Positions 9,220 through 19,539 of a DNA stretch of 64,000 bases are shown here, piece after piece. The stretch is from positions 1 through 64,000 of the forward strand of contig JAFEKX020000001.1 in the NCBI GenBank assembly GCA_016893485.2, given 5' to 3'. A model generated the notes under the pieces. That model saw only the letters and a program-made list of their open reading frames with translations, did not search any database and was not told where the DNA came from. How positions within the stretch are numbered: the first letter of the stretch is position 1; each line of letters begins with the position of its first letter. The translations under genes were made by a program, and so were the position numbers. Source of the DNA: Streptomyces sp. P3 (lineage in GTDB: Bacteria; Actinomycetota; Actinomycetes; Streptomycetales; Streptomycetaceae).

Positions 9220-9909
9220 GTGGCACCCCGGCCGGCTCTCCGGCTGGAGGTCTCAGTGGTGCAGGTGGGCGAGGATGAGGTTGGGGTCCTTGGCGGTGGC
9301 GTAGGCGGCGCTGAGGACGTATGCGGTGTGCCGCGCAGGGCGATGCCCGCGAGCGGGCAGTGGGCGGCGTCATCGAGAACCCGGCCTCGTCGTCGAAGCA
9401 CAGCCAGGCCCCGAGCGCCGCCCCGGTGTCTCCACCTGTGGCCAGGTCTCCTTCAATTAGCCGGTGACGGCTTGTTCATCGCGCTCGGTCGCGCGGCGGG
9501 CCGGGACCTGGTGGCTGAAGCCGTGCCGGGGCAGCATCTGCGCGATGGCCGACAGCGTCATGCTCTTGTGGAACCGGCGCCCGATCAACGTCTTGAACCG
9601 CGCCAGCGTCCAGGTCTGATCCGGCCAGTCGTGCGCGACCGGCCTCTTCGCCAGCTCCGGCTCCAGCACCTCAAACAGGGCCTCACTCACCTTGGTCCCG
9701 GACGCCGGCCCCTTCGACTCCAGCGCCGGTGTTCCGTCGTGCTCCCATGCCTGGTGCCACCGCTGTACCGGTCGCGCGCTGACACGTAACTGCCCAGCTA
9801 CGGCGACACTGTCGTGTCCGAGGGCGAACAACTCGGCCACCTGCCTACAGATGTGCTTGCGAAACCCCCATCGCTCCGCGGTCCGCCCATCCCCTTGCGG
9901 ATACCTCAT
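9220..9909 (-). pseudogene. IS630-family transposase relic
   Basis: The first 150 residues (MRYPQGDGRTAERWG ...) contain the winged-helix part of IS630 transposases (VAGQLRVSARPVQRWHQ) and the linker WTLARFKTLIGRRF, ending RRATERDEQAVTG. A TAA-type break follows. Part of the DDE core (DDEAGFSMTPP) can be read in other frames near 9.35 kb. The catalytic domain is incomplete, so the copy is dead. Confidence 0.7.
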
Positions 9910-10382
9910 ATGACCGGCCTACTGCGAGAACCAAGGCCTGTCAGCCCTCGCGACATCACGCCAGCGCCTAGCTCCACGGCGGTACGCACTCATCGTCGTC
10001 ACCGAGCGGTCGTAGTCGGCTTCGCGCGGTACCGTCCCGAACTCGTTCCCGCGCTCTGGTCTCCTCTTGTCACACCATGCCGGGCCGGGGCCACGAAGTG
10101 GTTTCGTGGGCCGTTTCGTGAAGCCATCGGGAGCCGAATTCGAAGTCCTGCTCCCGGGCAACGGCCTCCGCCCGCACCACTCTCTTGCACCTTCGTCCTC
10201 GATTTCGTCAGGAACCGACCAGGGACGACACTTTCGGCAGCCTTCGTGGATACCTGAACAAGGGGCGACCGGCCGGTCCCTTCGCGGCAGTACTCTTCAT
10301 ATACGGGCGCCCATGACCCCGGCCCTCTCCGTGCAGTGTCGTTCCGCGCAACAGAGGCCCTGCGCGAGGTGAAAGCCAGCCA
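9910..10382. other. Intergenic stretch before the STAS/ANTAR block
   Basis: I find no supported gene. It probably carries the promoter of the 10383-12347 unit, but I cannot place -35/-10 boxes with confidence. Confidence 0.35.
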
Positions 10383-10769
10383 GTGACAGAGGAGATGGGG
10401 CACATGGGCCCGCATGCCGACCTGTTCGACGAGTTGCGAGTGGTCACGGCCGGAGGCGAGTTGGACCTGATGACCGCGCCGGCCTTCGCACGTGATCTGG
10501 AGGACGTCCGGCACGGCAGCGGCCGGCTGTTCCTCATCGTCGACCTCCTCGACGTGACCTTCATGGACGGCAGCGTCCTGGACCCGCTGTGCGCGGCGTG
10601 GGAGGACTGTCGCGAGCGGCTCGGATGGGTGCGGGTCGTGTACCACCGGCCGGGCGCGAGTCTCGTGTTCCGGGCCGGCGGCCTGCTTCGGCGTTTCCCG
10701 CGGTACGCGAGTTCCCAGGACGCCTGGCAGGATGTGCCCGCGGACCGTGCGGCGGGCCGGGCTCCGTAG
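10383..10769 (+). CDS. STAS-domain anti-sigma factor antagonist
   Basis: The start may be GTG 10383 or, better placed behind AGGAG, ATG 10404. Residues 15-100 form a STAS fold: VVTAGGELDLMTAPAF, then FLIVDLLDVTFMDGSVLDPL, in which the Ser of DGS is the usual phosphorylation site. Such proteins relieve anti-sigma kinases in stress partner-switching. It lies directly upstream of two GAF-ANTAR genes, with which it may share a transcript. The protein is complete. Confidence 0.8.
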   Translation: MTEEMGHMGPHADLFDELRVVTAGGELDLMTAPAFARDLEDVRHGSGRLFLIVDLLDVTFMDGSVLDPLCAAWEDCRERLGWVRVVYHRPGASLVFRAGGLLRRFPRYASSQDAWQDVPADRAAGRAP

Positions 10770-10833
10770 TGGACGGCGCGAGCGGGACGGCGTCCGGCTC
10801 GGAAGTGTCCCAGCCGGCAGGGATCGGAGAGCG

Positions 10834-11583
10834 GTGATCAGCGACGGTATGGCCGACGTCCTGAGGTCGGTGCACGGGGGCAGGGTCGACGACCTGGCGC
10901 AGGCGTGCGAGCGGGCGTTGGGCGTCGCGGGTGTCGCGCTGTCGCTGCAGGCCGGCGTCGAGCGGTCGGCCGAGCCGCTGTGGTGCCATCCCGAGCTGAG
11001 CGCACAGTTCGAGGAACTCCAATTCACGTTGGGCGAGGGCCCGGGGCCGGACGCGGTCCGCGTCGGCTCGCCCGTCGTCGAGCCGGACCTGGACCGGGTG
11101 CGCCCCGAGCGGTGGCCCGCACTGCTGCCGGCCGCGCGTGAGTTGGGCGTACACGGTGTGTGCTGCTTCCCGCTGGGCATCGGAGCGATCCGGATCGGCG
11201 TGCTGACCCTGCTGTGCGACAGCGGGCGGCGGCTGAGCGGGCAGCAGTACACAGACGCCACCGCACTGACCGCCGTGCTGACCAGCGCCCTCCTGAAGGA
11301 CGACCGACGCGACGGGGACAGGGGCGGTCCCGGGCTCGGCATGGCCCTGGAATTTCCCTCGGTGCTGCACCGGGCGGTCGTGCACCAGGCCACGGGAATG
11401 ATCAGCGTGCAGCTCGACGTGTCCATGGAGGAGGCCCTGCTGCGGCTACGCGCCCGTGCGTACAGCGGCGAGCGCCCCCTCGGCGAGATCGCGGCGGACG
11501 TGGTCGCCCGCAGGATGCGCTTCGATGACGACTTCGACGACGATGTGAGCGGGCCGTATTCGCCCGACGGTGGAAAGGGATGA
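10834..11583 (+). CDS. GAF-ANTAR RNA-binding regulator 1
   Basis: GTG 10834 follows GGAGA and gives about 249 residues. The N-terminal part is a GAF sensor domain (LGEGPGPDAVRVGSPV, then HGVCCFPLGIGAIRIGVL). The C-terminal part is an ANTAR domain (VVHQATGMISVQLDVSMEEAL, shown up to 20 residues as VVHQATGMISVQLDV) ending in an acidic tail. ANTAR proteins bind paired RNA hairpins to antiterminate transcription. Its stop overlaps the next start by four bases (ATGA at 11580), so the two GAF-ANTAR genes are translationally coupled and may form a heteromer. Confidence 0.85.
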   Translation: MISDGMADVLRSVHGGRVDDLAQACERALGVAGVALSLQAGVERSAEPLWCHPELSAQFEELQFTLGEGPGPDAVRVGSPVVEPDLDRVRPERWPALLPAARELGVHGVCCFPLGIGAIRIGVLTLLCDSGRRLSGQQYTDATALTAVLTSALLKDDRRDGDRGGPGLGMALEFPSVLHRAVVHQATGMISVQLDVSMEEALLRLRARAYSGERPLGEIAADVVARRMRFDDDFDDDVSGPYSPDGGKG

Positions 11584-12347
11584 TTGCCATGGCCCGCGAA
11601 CGACGTCTGGCCGAGATCTTCGTGGAGGTCGCGGACTCCCTGGTCGAGGACTTCGACGTCATCGACCTGCTGCACCGGCTGTCCGCGCGCTGCGTCGAGC
11701 TGCTCGACGTGTCGGCGGCCGGCATCCTGCTCGCGGACGCGCACGGTGAACTGCAGGTCATCGCCGCCTCCGACGAGCACACCCGCCTGCTGGAACTCTT
11801 CGCGCTGCAACACGATCAGGGCCCGTGCGTGGAGTGCTACCGCACCGGCACCGCCCGCACCAACATCGACCTGACGCGGCCGGAGTCGGCCGCCGACTGG
11901 CCACGTTTCGCCGCCCGTGCCCGCGAGACGGGGTACGTGGCCACCCACGCGATCCCCCTGCGCCTGCGCAGCCGGGTCGTCGGCGCCCTCAATCTCTTCC
12001 AGACCTCCCCGCATGTCCTGGACAGGGATGACATCGCACTCGCCCAGGCACTCGCCGACGTGGCCACCATCGCGATCCTCCAGCAGCGCACCCTGGAGCA
12101 GTCGCATGTCGAGAACAGCCAGTTGGAGTCCGCGCTGACCAGCCGCATCCTGATCGAACAGGTCAAGGGTGTTCTGGCGGAGCGCTGGAACACCTCCGTC
12201 GACGACGCCTTCGCCGCGTTCCGGACGTACGCCCGCGCCCGGCATCTGCGCCTGTCAGAGTTGGCTACCCAGATCATCTCGGGCGGCTTCGACACTGCCG
12301 CCATCCCACCACCGGTACCGGGTCGTACCCGCGACCACCGCGGCTGA
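11580..12347 (+). CDS. GAF-ANTAR RNA-binding regulator 2
   Basis: The 255-residue protein has an N-terminal helix, a GAF domain (CVELLDVSAAGILLADAHGEL, core SAAGILLAD; then GALNLFQTSPHVLD) at about 20-165, and a C-terminal ANTAR domain (ILIEQVKGVLAERWNTSVDDA). It is the common layout of Streptomyces ANTAR regulators that respond to a small ligand or redox signal. It overlaps the upstream GAF-ANTAR gene by ATGA. The frame is intact. Confidence 0.88.
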   Translation: MIAMARERRLAEIFVEVADSLVEDFDVIDLLHRLSARCVELLDVSAAGILLADAHGELQVIAASDEHTRLLELFALQHDQGPCVECYRTGTARTNIDLTRPESAADWPRFAARARETGYVATHAIPLRLRSRVVGALNLFQTSPHVLDRDDIALAQALADVATIAILQQRTLEQSHVENSQLESALTSRILIEQVKGVLAERWNTSVDDAFAAFRTYARARHLRLSELATQIISGGFDTAAIPPPVPGRTRDHRG

Positions 12348-12373
12348 CCGCCGCTACGCCCCCGGTACGGTCA

Positions 12374-12691
12374 GTGCCGGTGCCGGGAGCCCTGACCGGC
12401 CCGGACAAGGAGCACGCCGAGACCTCGATGGTCACCCTGCACCTGCTCCAGTCCGCGCTCGTGCACGTAAACACCTTGCTGCTGCAGCAGGTGCTGGCCG
12501 AACCAGCCTGGGCATCGAGGCTGAGTGATGAGGACAGGCGTGGGCTGACCGCGCTGTTCAGGTCCAACCTCAACCCGTACGGGACCTTTCGCCTGGACAT
12601 GGACAAGTGGCTCGACCTGGTGTCCGCTGCCGTGCCCCGGCCCCGCACCCCAGCGGATACCGCCGCCCGATCGACCACGGACACACGATGA
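12374..12691 (+). pseudogene. Tn3-family transposase C-terminal remnant
   Basis: The peptide LHLLQSALVHVNTLLLQQVL, then NPYGTFRLDMDKWLDL, is the conserved extreme C-terminus of Tn3-family TnpA. Only the last 90 or so residues are present and no terminal 38-bp repeat is obvious. A resolvase fragment at 14.7 kb may come from the same lost transposon. Confidence 0.8.
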
Positions 12692-13203
12692 CGGAGACCC
12701 ACGCCTTCCAAGAACCTCACCGCCCCCGGATGAACGAAGCATCCTGGCGGGCCCATGACCTGCTCCGGGCCTATGCCGCACGCGACCGCGCCGCGAATAT
12801 CGAGCATCCTGCGCATCTGGAGCCCGACCAGCTGGAGTTCACCAGGGGCGTGTCCGCGAACTTCTACGACGACTCCCTGTCGATGCTCCGGGACACCGGC
12901 CGCCCGTGGGTCCCGGCCTCCCTAGTGCGGGAGGTCTTCGCGGTGGCCCGCTTCGCACCGACGGAGCACGAGTTCACGGTCACCACCGCCGCCTGCCGGC
13001 TGGCCCGGGGCGAGGTGACGATGCGGAAACTGATCGACGACGGGTCGTTGGCGGTCCGCGACCGCATCCACACCCTGGCCGTCTACTCCCTCGCTCTCCT
13101 CCTGGTCCCCTTCAGCCTCAAGCGGGTCCAGCAGATGCTCGACAGGGCCGCGGACATGACCGAGGCGGTCGGCGGACACCCACGGCCGTGCTGCGTCGGA
13201 TAG
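12688..13203 (+). CDS. 171-residue hypothetical protein
   Basis: ATG 12688 overlaps the end of the Tn3 fragment. The protein (MTETHAFQEPHRPRMNEASW ...) is mixed alpha/beta, with a central stretch WVPASLVREVFAVARFAPTE and a C-terminal hydrophobic helix (LAVYSLALLLVPFSL) that could pack internally or touch the membrane. It is intact, but I recognise no family. It may have been carried in as a passenger of the transposon. Confidence 0.6.
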   Translation: MTETHAFQEPHRPRMNEASWRAHDLLRAYAARDRAANIEHPAHLEPDQLEFTRGVSANFYDDSLSMLRDTGRPWVPASLVREVFAVARFAPTEHEFTVTTAACRLARGEVTMRKLIDDGSLAVRDRIHTLAVYSLALLLVPFSLKRVQQMLDRAADMTEAVGGHPRPCCVG

Positions 13204-13384
13204 GTGGCGGTGCGAGAACCTCCGGACAGGGCCAGGGACAACCTGAACCTGCTCGGCCGCCACAGCCTCACCGCCGGCGCACTGTGCCCGCTGGTTGGAC
13301 AGCGAACTGCCGTCCGACCGGCACTTACTTGCTTAGTACCAGGCGGTCCGCACCTGGCCTGCAAGACCGCCGGCGTCCTTGGGG

Positions 13385-14319
13385 TCAGTGCTGTGCGGCG
13401 AACCTGTCTTCGATCGCCTTGAGTACGAGGTCGGGGCGTTCCGTCGGCATCTCGTGGGAGGTGCCCTTGGCCGTGACGAACGTCCGGTTGGGCGCTTCCT
13501 TGACGAATGAGGCGGCCGCATCACGCCAGTGCAGGGCGTCCGGAGGAGAGCCTGCGAACGGGGTCTTCTCCGAGACCATGACCGTTGCGGGCACTGAGGT
13601 AGGCCACACCACCTTGTGGAAGGCCCGGTGCGCTTCGGCGAAACCCTCCGCAGTGGAGATGAGCTGGCGGTTGGCCGGCTTCTCGGGGTCCCTCTTCGCT
13701 GCGTCGACGTCCGGCTGGGTCGCGGCGACGAGGCGGGAGATTTCTTCGTCGGTGAAGAACTGAGGGAGGTTGGCGTCGACCAGGACCGCGCCGGAGAGCA
13801 TCTCCGGATCGTCCTGGGCGAGGTTGTTCGCGATCTCGCCGGCCTGGGAGTGGGCCACCAGGGTGACGTCCTTGGTGATGCCCAACTGCTTGAGGCCCGC
13901 CTTGAGGTCGCTGACGGCACTCTGGACCTTCCACGCGCCGGGCACCACGTCGCTCTTGCCGAGGCCGGCCCGGTCGTAGGTGATGACGGTGGCGCCGGTG
14001 GCCGCGCGAACCTTTGGGGCGATGTCCTTCCACTGCGAGGAGTCCTCACCGCCGCCCGAGTCCAGGACGATGGTGGAACTGCTGCCTTGTATGGCGTAGA
14101 AGGCCAGGCGGTGACCGTCGGTGTCGACCACGTGCATCTTCGCCTCGGCCGCCTTGCCGGTCCCCGCAGAGGCGGACCGGATGGCGGACGTAGAGGCCGA
14201 CGAGCTGGACGAGGAGTCGTTGCTGCTGCACGCCGTAGCGGCGCCGGCAGCCAGGGTCAGCACGGCGAGAGACGACAGCCCGCGGTACACGGACCGGTGC
14301 GTGCGGGGGTGCGGGACAT
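13385..14319 (-). CDS. Exported alpha/beta hydrolase, lipoprotein-like
   Basis: The body is an alpha/beta hydrolase: STIVLDSGGGEDSSQW, then VITYDRAGLGKSD, and a nucleophile elbow AHSQAG with the catalytic Ser; the C-terminal GTSHEMP supplies the His. A hydrophobic segment ending GAATAC looks like a lipobox, followed by a Ser-rich linker, so the enzyme is probably lipid-anchored outside the membrane. The best start is ATG 14319 behind GAAGGA, but it is out of frame with the body, with a C-run between them. Without that indel, GTG 14290 is the nearest in-frame start. Substrate unknown. Confidence 0.75.
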
Positions 14320-14730
14320 GAATGATCCTTCGAGAGCAGAGGGTGCGCCATGTCTGCCCAATCATTCGAGATCCCGGCAGCTCGCACGATCCGGCTGGCG
14401 TGTCTGTTGGTGGTGGCGCTGGGACCAGCGAGCGCGGTGGGGTTATCCCCACGAGCGGCCGCTGAGACTGTGGATCATGTGGGCCTGCTAGTCACCGGGC
14501 TCGCGCGCGCTTCCACGAGGCTGGACAGGTGGACGGCTCACCTGGCAACGCCTGAACAGCACGGCGGGTTGCCTGTGCAACCGCAACCTCGAGTTCGGCT
14601 GCGGCGCGGCCTCCGTCGGCACCGGAAGCAGGTCGGGGCGCGTGTCTTACTGATGAAACGCTCACGGCGACGCCCGCCCCGATGAACAGGAGCGTTCATC
14701 AATCGACCGTTTCCGAACACCCGCCTCCGG
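14320..14730. other. Stretch without a supported gene
   Basis: It lies between the hydrolase start and a resolvase fragment. I see nothing coding; it may include the hydrolase promoter and transposon end debris. Confidence 0.3.
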
Positions 14731-14905
14731 CGCCAGCACGACGCCCTCGGCCCGATCTGCCTCGAGGTCTTCGAGGAGAAGATCAGCGGCAAGCTCGCCG
14801 TCGATGACCGGCCCGGCGCCCTCGACTACCTCCGCGACGGCGACACGCTCACCGTCCAGGAAGTCGACCACCTCGGCCGCAACCTCCTGGAGGGGGTGAT
14901 CGTGG
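14731..14905 (+). pseudogene. Serine recombinase (resolvase) fragment
   Basis: The plus-strand peptide VFEEKISGKLA, then LRDGDTLTVQEVDHLGRNLL, matches residues about 40-90 of Tn3-type resolvases. The catalytic Ser at the N-terminus and the DNA-binding tail are missing. It is a relic, perhaps of the same transposon as the TnpA end at 12.4 kb. Confidence 0.7.
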
Positions 14906-15283
14906 GCGCCACCCCCTGCGGAAATCACCCAGAGCTAGGAGCATGCCGACTCTGTCTCGTGAACCCGCGGCAAGGAGGTGCTTACACGGGAATCGTTCCA
15001 ACATCGACTTGGGAGGACACGCAGGTTACGAGCCTGGCTCGCGAACGAAGGCTTCCGTACACCCGGACTGTCAGTTGCAGAGCGCCACGTGTCACTTGGC
15101 GGAAGCACCGGGCAGACGGGGCCGGATATGGGCCGCCACCGCGATGACCGGAAGGTGATCGATTCCACCGCGGCCATTGCCAGAGGGGGTGGACCGCGGT
15201 CTCCACCCCCGCCCTCGCATCTCCACCCGGTGACCGGCCCGGAGGCCGATGGCAGGGCCGGGCGCCGCGGCGAGGGTGGGGGC
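14906..15283. other. Intergenic stretch upstream of the membrane protein gene
   Basis: I recognise no gene or repeat here. Confidence 0.3.
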
Positions 15284-15871
15284 ATGACAACGAATATTGT
15301 GATCATGCAGCTGGCGATCCTGGTCGTGGTGCTTGAGTCCGATCTCGGCCGCCGCAAGATCGGCTGGTTCCGAGTGGGAAGGCCGATCATCGGCGTCGCC
15401 CTCATCGTGCCGTTCTTCTTCACCTCGCTGCCCACCGGCGGCAACGACCTGCTGCTGCAGGGCGTCAGCGCACTGGCCGGGGCGGCGCTCGGGCTGTTCT
15501 CGGTCTGCCCGCTGCTGGTGTCCGTCGACTACCACCCGGATTGGCGACGCCGTTGGCCGCGCACATCACCCACCCCAGGCAGCCCCGCTGCGGTCAGCCG
15601 CTCGGGGGCCGGTTACGCGGCAGTCTGGATGTCCGTGACCGCCGCCCGGCTCGGCTTCGCGTACGGCGCCCAGCACGTCTTTCCGGTGGGGCTCGGCGTG
15701 TTCCTGACCAACCACCACCTGAGCGCCACCGGCCTGACGAACGGCTTCATCTTCCTGTCCGTGAGCATGAGTCTGTTCCGCAGCCTGGGGCTGTGGGCGC
15801 GAGGCCGCGCGCGCCTGGCCCAGGCCGGCCCGGTCATGGGCGCCGCGCACGCGACGGGAGGTGCACAGTGA
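15284..15871 (+). CDS. Integral membrane protein, unknown function
   Basis: ATG 15284 follows a G-rich site and gives 195 residues. Hydrophobic segments lie at about 4-20 (NIVIMQLAILVVVLES), 35-50 (PIIGVALIVPFFFTSL), 55-80 (GVSALAGAALGLFSVCPLLV), 105-125 and 140-165. The middle loop (DYHPDWRRRWPR) is basic. It is followed by a sensor kinase and response regulator on the same strand, so it may be their signal source or target, but that is inference from position. Confidence 0.7.
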   Translation: MTTNIVIMQLAILVVVLESDLGRRKIGWFRVGRPIIGVALIVPFFFTSLPTGGNDLLLQGVSALAGAALGLFSVCPLLVSVDYHPDWRRRWPRTSPTPGSPAAVSRSGAGYAAVWMSVTAARLGFAYGAQHVFPVGLGVFLTNHHLSATGLTNGFIFLSVSMSLFRSLGLWARGRARLAQAGPVMGAAHATGGAQ

Positions 15872-15962
15872 TCCTCCTACCGCTGCTCACCCTGATCGTC
15901 CGCGCTGTCCGCGCACTGCGGGCACGCTCTTCAGACACACCGTCCTGGGATAATCCGGACCG

Positions 15963-17184
15963 ATGATTCTCACCAGCAGATTCAGCCCGGCCGCGGACCA
16001 CCCCGGAATCGGGCTGAGCGGCATGCTCCCCGACCCACGGGCGCGTGCCGCGGCCATGCTGGCAGGGCTCGGAGTGTCGGTCTGGATCAACGTCGCCACA
16101 CTCCCCGCTCCCCGGGGATCGTCGTGCCCGTTGCCCTGGCCGTCGCCTCGCTGGCGTGGCTTGCCTTGATCGCCGGCACCCTGCTGGTCGCCGGCACCCG
16201 GGGTACGCACGTGGCCGTGATCGCCGCGGTGATGTGCGCCGCAGGGCGGTGATCACCGTCACCGAAACCAATGGACTGATCTTCACCGGCGTGGCGGCGA
16301 GCCTGGCCGCCGTCGCCTTCGATCCGGTCGCCGCCCTCGAGCTGTCCACCGCCGGTCCCATCGCCTACTGTCTCGCGGCGATCCCTCACGGACCGTTTCC
16401 CGGCCGCCTGTTGGCCACCGCCGCGGTGGCCCTCGCCGGGCTGGTGGCCGGTGCGAGCCGACGCGAGATCGACCTGCGTGCCCGGCACAGCACGCTGGTC
16501 GCCACGGAACGCCGGCGTACCGAGCTTGCCCGGGCCGAGGCGGAACTCGCCGGTGAGCGCAACCGGCTCGGCCGCGAGCTGCACGATGTGCTCGCCCACA
16601 CCCTTGGCGCCCTGTCTATCCAGCTCACCGCGATCGACACCCTCGCCCGCACCGCCGCACCGCGCGAGAAGCTCATCACACAGATCGAGCTCGGCCACGA
16701 GCTGGTCAGCACGGGCCTAGACGAGGCACGCCATGCCGTCCGCGCGCTGCGCGGTGAGGCCATATCGCTGGCCGCGCAGCTCGAACGGCTCTGCGAACTC
16801 CGCCAGGCAGAACTCGAACTGGACGGTAGCCTGCAGGAGCTGGACGCCGACACCACGCTCGCGCTCTACCGGCTTGCCCAGGAAGCACTGACCAATGCCG
16901 CCAAACACGCCTCCGGTACGCAGGTGAACGTCCGGGTCCGCTTCGGTCCGCGGGACGTGACCGTACAGGTCGGCAATACCAGACCCGCCCCGGCCCCGGA
17001 CACACCCGCGGCATTGCGCGCGAGCGGCGGCGGATTCGGGCTCCAGGGTATGAGGGAACGCGTCGAGCAGGCGGGCGGCAATCTCCAGGCGGGCCCCACA
17101 TCCGACGGCGGATGGCGGGTTGCCGCACGCATCCCCTACCGACGGGGCAACCTGGGCAACTGCAGCGACGGGAGCGACCGATGA
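15963..17184 (+). CDS. NarL-type sensor histidine kinase, two frameshifts
   Basis: The rebuilt protein starts MILTSRFSPAADHPG at 15963. Membrane helices in the N-terminal third are read in a second frame (PVALAVASLAWLALIAGTLL) between about 16115 and 16245, and the rest is in a third. The kinase core has the phosphorylated His in GRELHDVLAHTLG (HisKA_3) and an ATP-binding domain with NAAKHASG and GFGLQGMRERV. It autophosphorylates and passes phosphate to the response regulator that overlaps its stop by ATGA. The two indels fall in G/C-rich runs and may be sequencing errors. Confidence 0.75.
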
Positions 17185-17870
17185 GCCCCACACCGATCTC
17201 CGTGATCATCGCCGACGACCATCGGGTCGTCCGCGAGGGTCTGGCCACCATCCTCGGCGCCGTCGACGGGATGCACGTCGCAGGATTGGCCGCGGACGGT
17301 GCGCAGGCCGTCGATCTCGCCGCCCGGCACGAGGCCGACGTGGTTTTGATGGACCTACACATGCCCGGCACCGACGGCGTCGAGGCCACGCGCCGGCTGA
17401 AGACCGAGCGTCCGGCCACGGCCGTCGTGGTCCTCACCACCTACACCGACGACAACTCCATCCTCGCCGCGCTCGAAGCAGGCGCCACCGGCTACCTGAC
17501 CAAAAACGCCTCCGCTGCGGATATCCACCGCGCCATCGAGGCCGCCGCCTGCGGCCACGCCATACTCGACCCGCTCGCCACCGCCCGCCTGGTCCACGCA
17601 AGCCGCCGCACCGACCCAGGACACATCGCGGAGAACGCAGCCCTCCCCGACGGCCTCACCGAACGCGAGGCCCAGGTGCTCGGCTTGATCGCGCAAGGCC
17701 TGTCCAACGCGGAGATCGCCGCCATGCTGTACCTGAGCCGCTCCACGGTGAAGACCCACATCCATCAGATCTTCGCCAAGACCGGCAGCCGCGACCGCCC
17801 GCAGGCCATTGTGTACGCACACCGGCATGGGATCCGCGACGAGGAGGATCCAGCCCAGCGGAACAGGTGA
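17181..17870 (+). CDS. NarL/FixJ-type response regulator
   Basis: ATG 17181 overlaps the kinase stop (ATGA), a classic coupled pair. The receiver domain (residues 1-120) has DD near the start (IIADDHRVVREG), the phospho-acceptor Asp in VVLMDLHMPG and the Lys in GYLTKNAS. The C-terminal LuxR helix-turn-helix is complete (LTEREAQVLGLIAQG, then SRSTVKTHIHQIF). It is intact at 229 residues. The target genes are unknown; the adjacent membrane protein gene is a candidate. Confidence 0.9.
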   Translation: MSPTPISVIIADDHRVVREGLATILGAVDGMHVAGLAADGAQAVDLAARHEADVVLMDLHMPGTDGVEATRRLKTERPATAVVVLTTYTDDNSILAALEAGATGYLTKNASAADIHRAIEAAACGHAILDPLATARLVHASRRTDPGHIAENAALPDGLTEREAQVLGLIAQGLSNAEIAAMLYLSRSTVKTHIHQIFAKTGSRDRPQAIVYAHRHGIRDEEDPAQRNR

Positions 17871-18039
17871 CGGGCCCGGCCCGCGAGGGCTTCAAGATCA
17901 ACTAATTACCCCTTTCACGGCGGAAGCGACGTATGCGTAGCTCGATCACGACCCCGAGACCGCCCACAGCGGCATCACGTAGTTTGCCTGCATGCCCGCC
18001 GTGCACCGCGACGAGCCATGACCGCGGTGGCAGGGGCCC

Positions 18040-18345
18040 GTCGTCCATGTGCCAGAGATGTCACGCGGAACCTTGACCTCGACCGGCCCGACGTCGGTCA
18101 GCACGGTCTTGACCTGGCCCCGTTGCAGCGGAGTCGCCACTGCCGTGGCCGGCCACGTTGTGCTTCTCGTAGCCGAGGTGATCGGTGATCTCATCTTCCA
18201 GGGCAGACTTAGGACCCGCTTGGTCAGCTGTTGCACCAGCCCTCCCTGCCCGGTGAGCTGCAGCCCCTCCGACCGGGCCCGGTCCACCAACATCGCGAGC
18301 CGCCGCTCGTCAGACACAGCGCCGGCTGCCCCGACTGGGATGAGC
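18040..18345 (-). pseudogene. IS256-family transposase N-terminal remnant
   Basis: On the minus strand GLVQQLTKRVL and TVLTDVGPVEVKVPRD are signatures of the first 100 residues of IS256-type (Mutator) transposases, but the intervening part is frameshifted. There is no catalytic DDE domain. Confidence 0.75.
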
Positions 18346-18354
18346 GTCCCGGTC

Positions 18355-19209
18355 GCGGACGTCACCCAGTCCTTGGACGGTTCCGCCGTTGCCAGCTGGC
18401 CGGTGGCCGTGTCGGGCGGCTCCCCCGTGGCTCTGACGTGGAGCGTCACCAACTCCCTGTCGCAGGACGGTTCTCTCGACTTCGGGGCCGCCTTCACGGA
18501 CGGCAGCGCCACCGTCTACCCCCAACCCCCACCGTCACCCTGGACCGCACCGCCGGCACCGCGCCGAGCGAGGACGTCTGCCCCGACACGGCGAACACCC
18601 TGACCGGCGACTTCACGCTCTCCTCCACCGACGTCTCCGGCTTCGGCCTGTCCGGGTCACGCACCGCGACCTCGCGCCGCCCGACAGCGAGGGCCAGGTG
18701 GCGATCTTCGGACCGCAGTGGACATCGGGCAACACGGCCGAACTCAGCGATTCGGACTGGTCGTTCGTCCGCGAGCCATCATCCACCTCGGTGGCACTGG
18801 TGGACGTCGACGCCGGCGAGACCGGGTTCACCGCCGCGGGTACGGGCGGCTGGAAGCCGGAACCCGGGTCGGAAGCCTTGACCTTGACCAGCAAGGACAG
18901 TTCCGGCGCTACCACCAACGACCCGACCAGGGTCACGGCTTTCACTCTGCAGGACGACGAGGGCACCACGACCACGTTCGCGAAGGTGGACACAGCGGCG
19001 ACCAGGTGGCAGGTGTCCAGCACGTACCTGCCGACCGACGCCTCCACCACCAAGGTGGTCTCGGAGAAGCCCTCCTCCACCAGCACCCTCGCCCGTCCGA
19101 AGTACGTCATCGCGCCCACATCCGCGGTGTCCGCGCCCACGTGCGACACCACGCCGTCCACGAAGGGCGATGATCCCCGGCTGGCCGTACTCGTTCGTCG
19201 TCGCGCTTG
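18355..19209 (+). pseudogene. RHS/wall-associated protein fragment
   Basis: The fragments SGGSPVALTWSVTNSLSQ, then TANTLTGDFTLSSTDVSGFG, then MAIFGPQWTSGN and KPEPGSEALTLTS, lie in three successive frames. They resemble the N-terminal region of Streptomyces RHS/YD-repeat 'wall-associated' proteins. The normal gene is several kilobases; here only about 280 codons survive, with frameshifts near 18530 and 18680 and an abrupt end at 19209. No toxin tip is present. Confidence 0.6.
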
Positions 19210-19539
19210 AAGCCGGCCGCACTCCTGGACGTAATGGACGCCGACCACGACGCGACCCGCATCGACCTGGCGCTGGAGCCCGAGCACCGTCGCGGGCACG
19301 GCGTGCTGAACAAGGGCCGTCTGGACATCGGCCGGCCCACCTGCTTGCCGGCCTGCCTGTGCATCACCTGGGCCGGCTCCGCTCGGACCAGGTGATGCGC
19401 CACCCGGCGCCGACCCGCGCGAAGTTCGCGGCGGCGAGCCGGGCCGGAGGGCCGGGATAGACTCACCACGACCAGACCGCTGACCAGCGTGTCCGAAAGG
19501 ACAGCTCGCTGGGGTCAGTGAAGACGGAGGAGAGAGCCT
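19210..19539. other. Gap between RHS fragment and hydrolase
   Basis: A short plus-strand frame (DVMDADHDATRIDLALEPEH) looks coded for about 35 residues but I cannot assign it. The last 60 bases lead into the hydrolase and contain its GGAGGAGAG site. Confidence 0.3.

Noticed and set aside
9999..12245. Very long minus-strand open frame (748 codons) over the STAS/GAF-ANTAR genes
   Set aside because: It is the antisense of well-conserved plus-strand domains; composition is Arg/Pro/Ser-rich and no domain is readable. High G+C keeps antisense frames open.
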